Positions 1-4,851 of a stretch of 9,012 nucleotides of DNA are shown here, one piece after another (within the stretch, counting starts at the first letter, position 1; every line of letters begins with the position of its first letter). The translations under genes and the position numbers were made by a program. Under the pieces are notes generated by a model that was not told the DNA's origin, searched no databases, and saw only the letters and a list, made by a program, of their open reading frames with translations. Location: positions 1-9,012 of the forward strand of contig CAYYWV010000098.1 of NCBI GenBank assembly GCA_964475385.1, written 5' to 3'. This stretch comes from CAYYWV01 sp964475385 (GTDB lineage Bacteria; Pseudomonadota; Alphaproteobacteria; JAAXGF01).

Positions 1-35
1 CCCGCCAAGCCTTTGCTAAGAAGCCGAATATCCAT
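1..35 (-). CDS. Unidentified protein, first 12 codons only
   Basis: The 5' end of a minus-strand gene that runs off the left edge. The ATG is at 35-33 and the visible residues are MDIRLLSKGLAG. The start is supported by a near-perfect Shine-Dalgarno sequence (AAGGAGGG) 7 nt upstream, and by a sigma-54-type promoter and enhancer-like repeats further upstream. The visible N-terminus has an Arg and a Lys followed by the start of a hydrophobic run, which would fit a signal peptide, but 12 residues cannot decide this. I do not recognise the family. Because the control region resembles those expected for genes governed by the PEP-CTERM-linked PrsK/PrsR system, a surface or exopolysaccharide-related product is a reasonable guess. 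That guess is inference only. Confidence 0.6.
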   Translation of the reverse strand, partial: MDIRLLSKGLA

Positions 36-42
36 CGTCCAA

Positions 43-50
43 CCCTCCTT
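43..50 (-). promoter_or_regulatory. Strong ribosome binding site of the left-edge gene
   Basis: Reading the minus strand, AAGGAGGG ends 7 nt before the ATG at 35. It is the best Shine-Dalgarno match in the window and is what establishes that a gene begins at 35, although only 35 nt of it are visible. Confidence 0.75.
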
Positions 51-60
51 ACTGCATTTC

Positions 61-115
61 CGCCGACCTCGAGCCCCTTGGGCTTTCGTCGGCGCTGGGA
101 AGCGTCGCCGCTTCC
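61..115 (-). other. Structured 5' leader with two consecutive hairpins
   Basis: These bases lie in the predicted transcribed leader of the left-edge gene (transcription start expected near 118-120). On the minus strand the first hairpin pairs GGAAGCG (115-109) with CGCTTCC (104-98) around a GCGA loop, a GNRA-type tetraloop. The second pairs CGCCGAC (94-88) with GTCGGCG (67-61), with an inner 5-bp stem at 84-80/76-72. Both stems are perfect. The first would begin within about 5 nt of the predicted 5' end, a position where hairpins can protect mRNAs from decay. The second ends about 10 nt before the Shine-Dalgarno sequence. The structure is seen by inspection; the function is inferred. Confidence 0.45.
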
Positions 116-130
116 ATCCAATGAACGCCA

Positions 131-146
131 TGCAAGCGCCATGCCA
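131..146 (-). promoter_or_regulatory. Sigma-54 (RpoN) -24/-12 promoter for the left-edge gene
   Basis: The minus strand reads TGGCATG-GCGC-TTGCA. The sigma-54 consensus is TGGCACG-N4-TTGCW, so 11 of 12 specified positions match, including the invariant GG (-24) and GC (-12) at the obligatory spacing. Transcription would start near 118-120, giving a leader of about 85 nt to the ATG at 35. The IHF-like site and two 17-bp repeats lie upstream in the positions expected for an enhancer-dependent promoter, which raises confidence above that of an isolated motif match. Confidence 0.75.
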
Positions 147-150
147 AGTG

Positions 151-177
151 AAAAAATTATGCGTTCTCAATATGTTG
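151..177. promoter_or_regulatory. IHF-type DNA-bending site between promoter and enhancers
   Basis: On the plus strand an A6 tract (151-156) is followed by 8 nt and then TCTCAA-TATG-TTG (165-177). The IHF consensus WATCAA-N4-TTR is met at 8 of 9 positions. The A-tract sits at the same offset as in the well-known lambda attP H' site (A6, 8 nt, TATCAA, 4 nt, TTG). The core is also a perfect inverted repeat (TCTCAA/TTGAGA, 165-180), so it scores equally on the minus strand. Its position just upstream of the -24 box suits looping of a distant activator onto sigma-54 polymerase. Confidence 0.55.
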
Positions 178-218
178 AGATTCCCTTTCGGAGGACAAAG
201 CGCCAGAGCGCGCGAACT

Positions 219-235
219 TGTAAAGAATTCCGACA
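219..235. promoter_or_regulatory. Promoter-proximal enhancer-like repeat (copy 1)
   Basis: The sequence TGTAAAGAATTCCGACA is centred about 107 bp upstream of the predicted sigma-54 start. A second copy differing at one of 17 positions lies 121 bp further away. The element has outer TGT/ACA half-sites around a GAATTC centre, the imperfect dyad typical of NtrC-family activator sites. PrsR, the PEP-CTERM-associated response regulator, belongs to that family and is a candidate binder, but it is not encoded here. Confidence 0.55.
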
Positions 236-244
236 GGGTTCGAG

Positions 245-257
245 GCCGGAATCCGGC
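245..257. repeat. Short palindrome between the two enhancer-like repeats
   Basis: GCCGGA and TCCGGC flank a single A, giving a perfect 6-bp dyad. It could be an extra operator or chance in GC-rich DNA. Nothing else supports a role. Confidence 0.2.
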
Positions 258-339
258 GATTTTCGGGCCGAAATTCGCCCGGTGCTCGATAATCGCCTCT
301 ATATCAAGCGGATAGCGCGCAGCCCCTGTTTTCGCGAGG

Positions 340-356
340 TGTAAAGAATTCCGTCA
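340..356. promoter_or_regulatory. Promoter-distal enhancer-like repeat (copy 2)
   Basis: The sequence TGTAAAGAATTCCGTCA matches copy 1 at 16 of 17 positions, in the same orientation, centred about 228 bp upstream of the predicted sigma-54 start. Conservation of a 17-mer between two copies in otherwise dissimilar DNA suggests selection for protein binding. It could also face prsT, whose start is about 400 bp to the right, but no sigma-54 promoter was seen on that side. Confidence 0.55.
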
Positions 357-365
357 CCCATCGCG

Positions 366-426
366 GCGCGTCGACGAGGCGGCCGCCGGGCGGAGAGCCC
401 TGCGCGCGCTTTCCTCGTCGAGGCGC
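366..426. repeat. Large imperfect inverted repeat
   Basis: Arms at 366-379 (GCGCGTCGACGAGG) and 413-426 (CCTCGTCGAGGCGC) pair at 13 of 14 positions around a 33-nt, very GC-rich loop. The repeat begins 9 bp beyond the distal enhancer-like element and marks the switch from AT-richer regulatory DNA to the C/G-rich repeat block. It may be a REP-like element or a boundary structure. No T-tract follows on either strand, so an intrinsic terminator is not indicated. Confidence 0.35.
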
Positions 427-462
427 GCGCGTTCGGCCGATTGCGGTCTCACCCTCCCCCTG

Positions 463-483
463 CCCCTCCCATCGAGGGAGGGG
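463..483. repeat. C/G-rich intergenic hairpin element 1
   Basis: CCCCTCCC (463-470) and GGGAGGGG (476-483) form a perfect 8-bp stem with a 5-nt loop, atcga. The surrounding text resembles dispersed intergenic palindromes common in alphaproteobacterial genomes (recalled, not searched). A similar element occurs at 548-570. Confidence 0.45.
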
Positions 484-490
484 GAATGGC

Positions 491-560
491 GGCGCGGCCT
501 CGACGCTCAAGCCTTTCCCCCTCGACGGCGCGGCCTCGACGATCGAGCCCTCCCCCTCGA
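491..560. repeat. Tandem duplication with 36-bp period
   Basis: Two direct copies (491-525 and 527-560) each begin GGCGCGGCCTCGACG and end TCCCCCTCGA, differing by three substitutions and a 1-nt indel. The second copy runs into the hairpin at 548-570. It appears to be a slippage-type duplication inside the repeat block. No coding role is seen. Confidence 0.55.
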
Positions 561-570
561 TGGGGCAGGG
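548..570. repeat. C/G-rich intergenic hairpin element 2
   Basis: CCCT-C-CCCC (548-556) pairs with GGGG-C-AGGG (562-570) with one C:C mismatch and a 5-nt loop. The following stretch, rich in GGG and ending in GGTGATAA, continues the repeat. It resembles the element at 463-483 and is probably the same family. Confidence 0.4.
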
Positions 571-641
571 TTGGGTGGGGGTGATAAGCGGCGGCCCCGG
601 TGGCCGCCCCCTCGCGCCCGCCGCCGCACGGCCGCGCCTTG

Positions 642-662
642 CCCCTTCCGCAAGGAAAGGGG
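642..662. repeat. C/G-rich intergenic hairpin element 3
   Basis: CCCCTTCC (642-649) pairs with GGAA-A-GGGG (654-662, one bulged A) around a GCAA tetraloop. It lies in the block that an upstream GTG reading (from 600) would make the N-terminus of prsT. Its repeat character is one reason for placing the prsT start downstream at 750. Confidence 0.4.
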
Positions 663-700
663 GAAGTAAGGGGCGGGCTTCAGAATTTCTTGAGGGAAGG

Positions 701-722
701 TGGGATATACGCGACTATCCCA
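701..722. promoter_or_regulatory. Inverted repeat just upstream of prsT
   Basis: TGGGATA (701-707) and TATCCCA (716-722) form a perfect 7-bp dyad with an 8-nt spacer, ending 27 bp before the prsT start codon. It could be an operator or a leader hairpin close to the ribosome binding site. No promoter elements with good spacing were found beside it, so the role is open. Confidence 0.3.
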
Positions 723-736
723 TACCGTACCCAACC

Positions 737-742
737 AAGGGG
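737..742 (+). promoter_or_regulatory. Ribosome binding site that fixes the prsT start
   Basis: AAGGGG lies 7 nt before the TTG codon at 750. With the lipoprotein signal peptide that begins directly after this codon, it identifies TTG 750 as the start, not the GTG at 600 whose extra 50 residues read through repeat DNA. Confidence 0.6.
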
Positions 743-749
743 AAAAGCG

Positions 750-3548
750 TTGGCCTCTGTTCCGCGACCGCGCGCCGGACGCGTTTTCGGCATCGTCCTC
801 ACCGTTGCGCTCGGGCTCGGGCTCGCCGGCTGCAGCGATCGCGGAAGCGCCGACGACTTCGTCGCCCGCGCCCAGGAGTACCGCCTCGCCGGCAAGCTCA
901 ACGCCAGCGTGATCGAGCTCAAGAACGCGCTTCAGGCCGATTCGCAGAATGCGGCGGCGCGGTTCCTCCTCGGCCAGATCTATGTGGATATCGGCTACGG
1001 CGCGGCGGCCGAGAAGGAGCTCACCCGCGCCCGCGCGCTCGGCATCGGAGCCGAGTCGCTGACCCGACCCTTGGGGCGCGCCTGGTTGCTCCAAGGAAAA
1101 TTCGACCGCGTGCTCGCGGACATCCGCGCCGCCGATGACGCCCCCGCTACGGCCAAGGCGGTGGTCGCGGTCCTTCACGGCCAAGCGTATACGGGGCTCG
1201 GCAAGCTCGATGAGGCCGCGCGGCGCTTTCAGGAAGCGCTCGCTCTCGACCCCCAGTCGGCCGAGGCCGAGGTCGGGCTCGCCCGGGTGGCGATCAACCG
1301 GGGCGATCTCGATGCGGCGGAAAGGCTGCTCGCCCGCGCCCGCGCGATCGCGCCCAACGATCCCGACGTCGTAACCCTCGAAGGCGATCTCGCTTTCTTG
1401 CGCGGCGACTACGCCAAGTCCGCGGAGGCGTTCGAGAGGCTCTTGAAATCGCGGCCGCAGAACCTCGCGCTCCGGGTCGCGCTCGCCCGCGCGCAAATCG
1501 GCTCGGGCGCGCTTGACGAGGCGGTCAAGAACCTCGACCGGGTTCTCAAGGTCGTTCCCAACAACCCGCGCACGAACTACCTGCGCGCGGTCGCGGCCTA
1601 TCAGGCGCAGGACTACGAGGCCGCGCTCGCCGCTCTCGAGACGGTGCGCAAGAGCCGGCCCGACGATCTCTCGACGCTGCTCCTCGCAGGCGCGTCGAGC
1701 TTCGCGCTCAATCGTCTCGAGCAAGCCAACAAGTATCTGAACCGATTCCTCTTCCTCGCGCCGGACTACGCGCCGGCGCGACGCCTGCTCGGCGCCGTTC
1801 TGATCAAGCTCGGACGCAACGGCGAGGCGGTCGACGTGCTCAGCCCGCTGGCCGAAAAGGACGCCAAAGACGCAGCGCTCCTCGCCGCGATCGGGACCGC
1901 GGCGGCGCAGGCGGGCGATCTCAAGACGGGCAGCCGATACCTCGAAAAGGCGGTCGCGCTCAAGCCCGATGACGCCGGCGCGCGGGCGCGGCTCGGCCTG
2001 GTGCGGATCGCGCTCGGCGAGAAGGGCAAGGGAATCGCGGACCTCGAGCAGGCGGTCGAGCTCGACCCGAAGGAGCGGCGCACCGAGGTTCTTCTCGTCC
2101 TCAACTACCTGCGCGAGCGGCAGTTCGACCGCGCGCTCGAAGCCGCCCGGCGGTTGCAGGAGGCGCGCCCCGACGAGGCGACGGGGTTCGCGCTCGCCGG
2201 GCTCGCTTACTTCGGAATGAAGAAGCTCCCCGAGGCCCGGACCGCCTTCGAAAAAGCGTTGGAGATCGAGCCCGGCCGGCCCGACGCCTCGCTCAACCTC
2301 GCGGCGATGGCCGAACGGGACGGCGACCGGCAAGCCGCCCGCGCTTACCTCAAGGGCATCCTCGAAAAGCGGCCGAAGCACCTGGGGGCGCTCTTGAGGC
2401 TCGCCCGGCTCGAAGCCCAGGCCAAGAACAACGAGGAGAGCATCGCGCTTCTCGCGCGCGCGGTCGAAGGGAACCCCAACAGCCTGATCGCCCGCGTGCT
2501 GCTCGGCCGGGCCTATCTCATCACCGGCGCCTACACCAAGGCGCTCGCGGTGACTCAGGAAGCCCTGGCGAACAGCCCGAACGATCCCGCGCTCCTCGAG
2601 ATCATCGGCAAGGCCCAGCTCGCCCAGCGCAACGCCGCGGATGCGGTGGCGACCTTCCAAAGGCTCGCCGAAGCGCAGCCCGAGAGCGGCGAGGCCGCGT
2701 TCCTGCTCGCCCGGGCCTTCGAGGCGGCGCGGGACTGGACCGACATGGAAAAGGCGCTCGACGAGGCGCTGGCCCGCAACCCCGATCACGCGCCGGCGAA
2801 GGTCGCGCTCGCCGGGCTCAAACTGCGGCAGGGACAGACGGAGACGGCCGCAAAACTCGTGAGCGAGCTCAAGAAGGCGTTCCCGGACAGCCCCGAAGTC
2901 CTTCGCCTGGAAGGCGATCTCGCGCTTGCGGAAGGCCGGCCCCGGGATGCGATCCCCCTCTTCCGCAAGGCCCGAGACGCGCGTCCCACAAGCGCGCTTA
3001 CGGTCAAGCTCGCGCTCGCCGAGTGGCGGGCCGGCGAACGCGAGGCGAGCCTCGCGACGCTCAGCGAGCGGCTTAAGGCCGCGCCCGACGATACCATGGC
3101 CCGCTATCAGCTCAGCGCTTATCTCTCGGCGCTCGGGCGGACGGACGAGGCCCGCGCCCAGCTCGAAGAGATCCTCAAACGCCAGCCCGACAACTGGGTC
3201 GCCCACAACGACCTCGCCTGGATTCTTCTCGGCAAGGGCGAGACGGCGAAGGCGGTCGATCACGCGACGCGCGCGCAAGCGCTCGCGCCCGAAAACCCCT
3301 TGGTCAAGGACACCCTCGGGCTCGCGCTTCTGGAATCCGGCGAAGCGGCGCGCGGGCTCCGCCTGATCGAGCGGGCGGCGCGGGCGCTGCCCAACAACCG
3401 CGACGTCCAGAACCATCTCGCCAAGGCCCTGGCGGCCAACGGCAAGACCGACGAGGCGCGCGCGATCCTTCGCGACATTCTCGCCGACGGCGCGGCCTTC
3501 TCCGAACGCGCCAAGGCGGTGGCGCTTCTCAAGAAGCTCGGCGGTTAG
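750..3548 (+). CDS. prsT: PEP-CTERM system TPR-repeat lipoprotein PrsT
   Basis: A 932-residue protein made almost wholly of tetratricopeptide repeats. Residues 1-28 form a lipoprotein signal peptide: Arg at 6, 8 and 11, a hydrophobic core, and lipobox LAGC with Cys28 as the predicted lipidated residue. Asp at +3 leaves the final membrane uncertain. The mature N-terminus (Ala-Gln-Glu-Tyr, then IELKNALQ and ARFLLG) matches what I recall of the PrsT family, which is usually about 900 residues. More than 20 degenerate 34-residue TPR units follow to the C-terminus, with recurring A-x-x-x-[FY]-x-x-A-L and final P positions (for example EKALEIEPGRPDA). PrsT is known as a companion of exosortase/PEP-CTERM loci; its exact role is not settled, but a scaffold in exopolysaccharide or surface-protein export is assumed. 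A PEP-CTERM substrate lies at 8793-9012. The TTG start is preferred because of the ribosome binding site and signal peptide. rlmI follows after 69 nt, probably with its own promoter. Confidence 0.9.
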   Translation: MASVPRPRAGRVFGIVLTVALGLGLAGCSDRGSADDFVARAQEYRLAGKLNASVIELKNALQADSQNAAARFLLGQIYVDIGYGAAAEKELTRARALGIGAESLTRPLGRAWLLQGKFDRVLADIRAADDAPATAKAVVAVLHGQAYTGLGKLDEAARRFQEALALDPQSAEAEVGLARVAINRGDLDAAERLLARARAIAPNDPDVVTLEGDLAFLRGDYAKSAEAFERLLKSRPQNLALRVALARAQIGSGALDEAVKNLDRVLKVVPNNPRTNYLRAVAAYQAQDYEAALAALETVRKSRPDDLSTLLLAGASSFALNRLEQANKYLNRFLFLAPDYAPARRLLGAVLIKLGRNGEAVDVLSPLAEKDAKDAALLAAIGTAAAQAGDLKTGSRYLEKAVALKPDDAGARARLGLVRIALGEKGKGIADLEQAVELDPKERRTEVLLVLNYLRERQFDRALEAARRLQEARPDEATGFALAGLAYFGMKKLPEARTAFEKALEIEPGRPDASLNLAAMAERDGDRQAARAYLKGILEKRPKHLGALLRLARLEAQAKNNEESIALLARAVEGNPNSLIARVLLGRAYLITGAYTKALAVTQEALANSPNDPALLEIIGKAQLAQRNAADAVATFQRLAEAQPESGEAAFLLARAFEAARDWTDMEKALDEALARNPDHAPAKVALAGLKLRQGQTETAAKLVSELKKAFPDSPEVLRLEGDLALAEGRPRDAIPLFRKARDARPTSALTVKLALAEWRAGEREASLATLSERLKAAPDDTMARYQLSAYLSALGRTDEARAQLEEILKRQPDNWVAHNDLAWILLGKGETAKAVDHATRAQALAPENPLVKDTLGLALLESGEAARGLRLIERAARALPNNRDVQNHLAKALAANGKTDEARAILRDILADGAAFSERAKAVALLKKLGG

Positions 3549-3580
3549 CCCCGAGAAGGAGCGTCGCCCGCACGGCGGCC

Positions 3581-3608
3581 TTGCCCGCGCCGGCGCGCCC
3601 GCTACACT
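3581..3608 (+). promoter_or_regulatory. Candidate sigma-70 promoter of rlmI, giving a very short leader
   Basis: TTGCCC (3581-3586) and TACACT (3603-3608) are separated by 16 nt. Transcription would begin near 3615, only a few nt before the ATG at 3618. No Shine-Dalgarno sequence precedes that ATG, which agrees with a leaderless or nearly leaderless mRNA. Confidence 0.4.
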
Positions 3609-3617
3609 CCCCGGGCC

Positions 3618-4838
3618 ATGACCTCCGCCATCGAAGCTCCCGAAGCCTCCGTCGCCGCCCGCCCTGTCGTCCGCCTGCTCAGCGGCCGCGCCCGTCGAGC
3701 GCGCCAGGGACACCCCTGGATCTATGCAAACGAGGTCGCGATGGACGCGGAGGCGCGCGCGATCCCGCCCGGAACCGTGGTGCGCGTCGAAGACGCGGGC
3801 GGCGAGGCGCTCGGCTCCGCGGGGTTCAACCCGCACAGCCTGATCGTCGCGCGGATGCTCTCATCCGACCCCGAGGCCGTCATCGACGAGGATTTCTTCC
3901 GCCGCCGGATCGAGGACGCCGCCGCGCTCCGCGCGCGCCTGTTCGCGCGGCCCTTCTATCGGCTCGTCCACGCCGAGGGCGACCACTTGCCGGGGCTCGT
4001 GATCGACCGCTTCGACGACGTCTTCGTCTGCCAGCCGAACACCGCCGCCATGGACCGGTTGATGCCCGCGGTCGCCGGCGCGCTCGATTCGCTGTTCGCG
4101 CCCCGAGCGGTGGTCGTGAGGGGCGATTCGCCGGTCCGCGCCCTCGAAGGGCTCGGCTCGGAAACCCGGCTGCTTTCGGGAACGCTTGACGGTCCGGCGC
4201 CGGTGATGGAGGGGGAGCTCCGCGCCTTCGCCGACGTGATCGCGGGCCAGAAGACCGGCTGGTACTTCGACCAGAGCGAGAACCGCGCATTCGTCGCCCG
4301 CCTCGCGCCGGGGGCGCGGGTGCTCGATCTCTACAGCTATGCGGGGGGCTTCGCGCTCCGCGCCGCGGCCGCCGGCGCGATCGAAGCGATCGCCGTCGAT
4401 CGCTCCGATTCCGCGCTCGATCTCGGGCGGCGGGCGGCGGCCGAGAACGGGCTTGCGGAGCGCTGCCGCTTCGTCCGCGCCGAGGCCTTCGCCGAGATGG
4501 CGCGGCTTGCGCGCGAAGGCGCGCGCTTCGACGTGGTCGTCGCCGACCCGCCGTCCTTCGTCAAGAGCCGTCGTGCGCTGAAGCCGGGGCTGCGCGGGTA
4601 TCGCAAGCTCGCGCGGATGGCGGCGGCGCTGGTCGCGCCCGGCGGGTTCCTGTTCATCGCCTCGTGCTCCCACAACGTCGAACCCTCCGCCTTCGCGGAC
4701 GCGGTGCGCCAAGGGCTCAACGACGCCCGGCGGAGCGGCCGGATTTTGCGCGCTTCGGGCGCCGGCCCCGACCATCCCCAGCACCCGGCGCTGCCTGAGA
4801 GCGCCTATCTCAAGGCCCTGACCTTGCGGCTCGACTGA
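3618..4838 (+). CDS. rlmI: SAM-dependent 23S rRNA cytosine-5 methyltransferase, RlmI family
   Basis: A 406-residue protein, close to the usual family length of about 400. Residues 18-80 form an N-terminal PUA-type RNA-binding domain with the characteristic GHPWIYANEV (31-40). A central domain holds HAEGDHLPGLVIDRF (118-132) and the family hallmark GQKTGWYFDQSENR (210-223). The Rossmann methyltransferase domain has SAM motif I VLDLYSYAGGF (235-245), acidic D261, DPPSF (310-314), and the SCSH motif (349-352) whose Cys350 is the expected catalytic nucleophile. The C-terminus HPALPESAYLK (389-399) is also typical. E. coli RlmI makes m5C1962 in 23S rRNA; the same position is inferred here and close paralogues could have another target. 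The ATG at 3618 is chosen because the PUA domain starts soon after. The gene is convergent with the kinase gene, with 13 nt between stop codons and no terminator visible. Confidence 0.88.
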   Translation: MTSAIEAPEASVAARPVVRLLSGRARRARQGHPWIYANEVAMDAEARAIPPGTVVRVEDAGGEALGSAGFNPHSLIVARMLSSDPEAVIDEDFFRRRIEDAAALRARLFARPFYRLVHAEGDHLPGLVIDRFDDVFVCQPNTAAMDRLMPAVAGALDSLFAPRAVVVRGDSPVRALEGLGSETRLLSGTLDGPAPVMEGELRAFADVIAGQKTGWYFDQSENRAFVARLAPGARVLDLYSYAGGFALRAAAAGAIEAIAVDRSDSALDLGRRAAAENGLAERCRFVRAEAFAEMARLAREGARFDVVVADPPSFVKSRRALKPGLRGYRKLARMAAALVAPGGFLFIASCSHNVEPSAFADAVRQGLNDARRSGRILRASGAGPDHPQHPALPESAYLKALTLRLD

Positions 4839-4851
4839 AGGGGACGGCGCC

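Larger units (their letters stand above)
36..749. other. Long non-coding control and repeat region
   Basis: No convincing gene lies in these 714 bases. The small ORFs here lack ribosome binding sites and recognisable sequence. Positions 120-356 are clearly more AT-rich than the rest of the window and hold the sigma-54 promoter, the IHF-like site and the two enhancer-like repeats for the minus-strand gene at the left edge. Positions 366-722 hold hairpin-forming, mostly C/G-rich repeats before prsT. I found no convincing sigma-70 or sigma-54 promoter for prsT here. Confidence 0.7.

Noticed and set aside
13..344. Two overlapping plus-strand ORFs of about 90-100 codons
   Set aside because: They have no ribosome site, overlap each other in different frames, and lie across the sigma-54 promoter and enhancer-like elements.
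600..749. A 50-residue N-terminal extension of prsT from GTG 600
   Set aside because: It reads through hairpin repeat DNA and would bury the lipoprotein signal peptide. TTG 750 has a ribosome site at correct spacing and places the signal peptide at the N-terminus.
507..3836. A 1109-codon antisense ORF covering prsT
   Set aside because: Its codons are exact reverse complements of prsT codons (same register). It stays open because prsT avoids TTA, CTA and TCA codons, as expected at this GC content. The translation is rich in Arg, Glu and Gly without recognisable domains, while the sense strand gives a clear TPR lipoprotein.
3861..4784. A 307-codon antisense ORF in rlmI
   Set aside because: It is a same-register shadow of rlmI. 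The sense protein has a complete family motif set.
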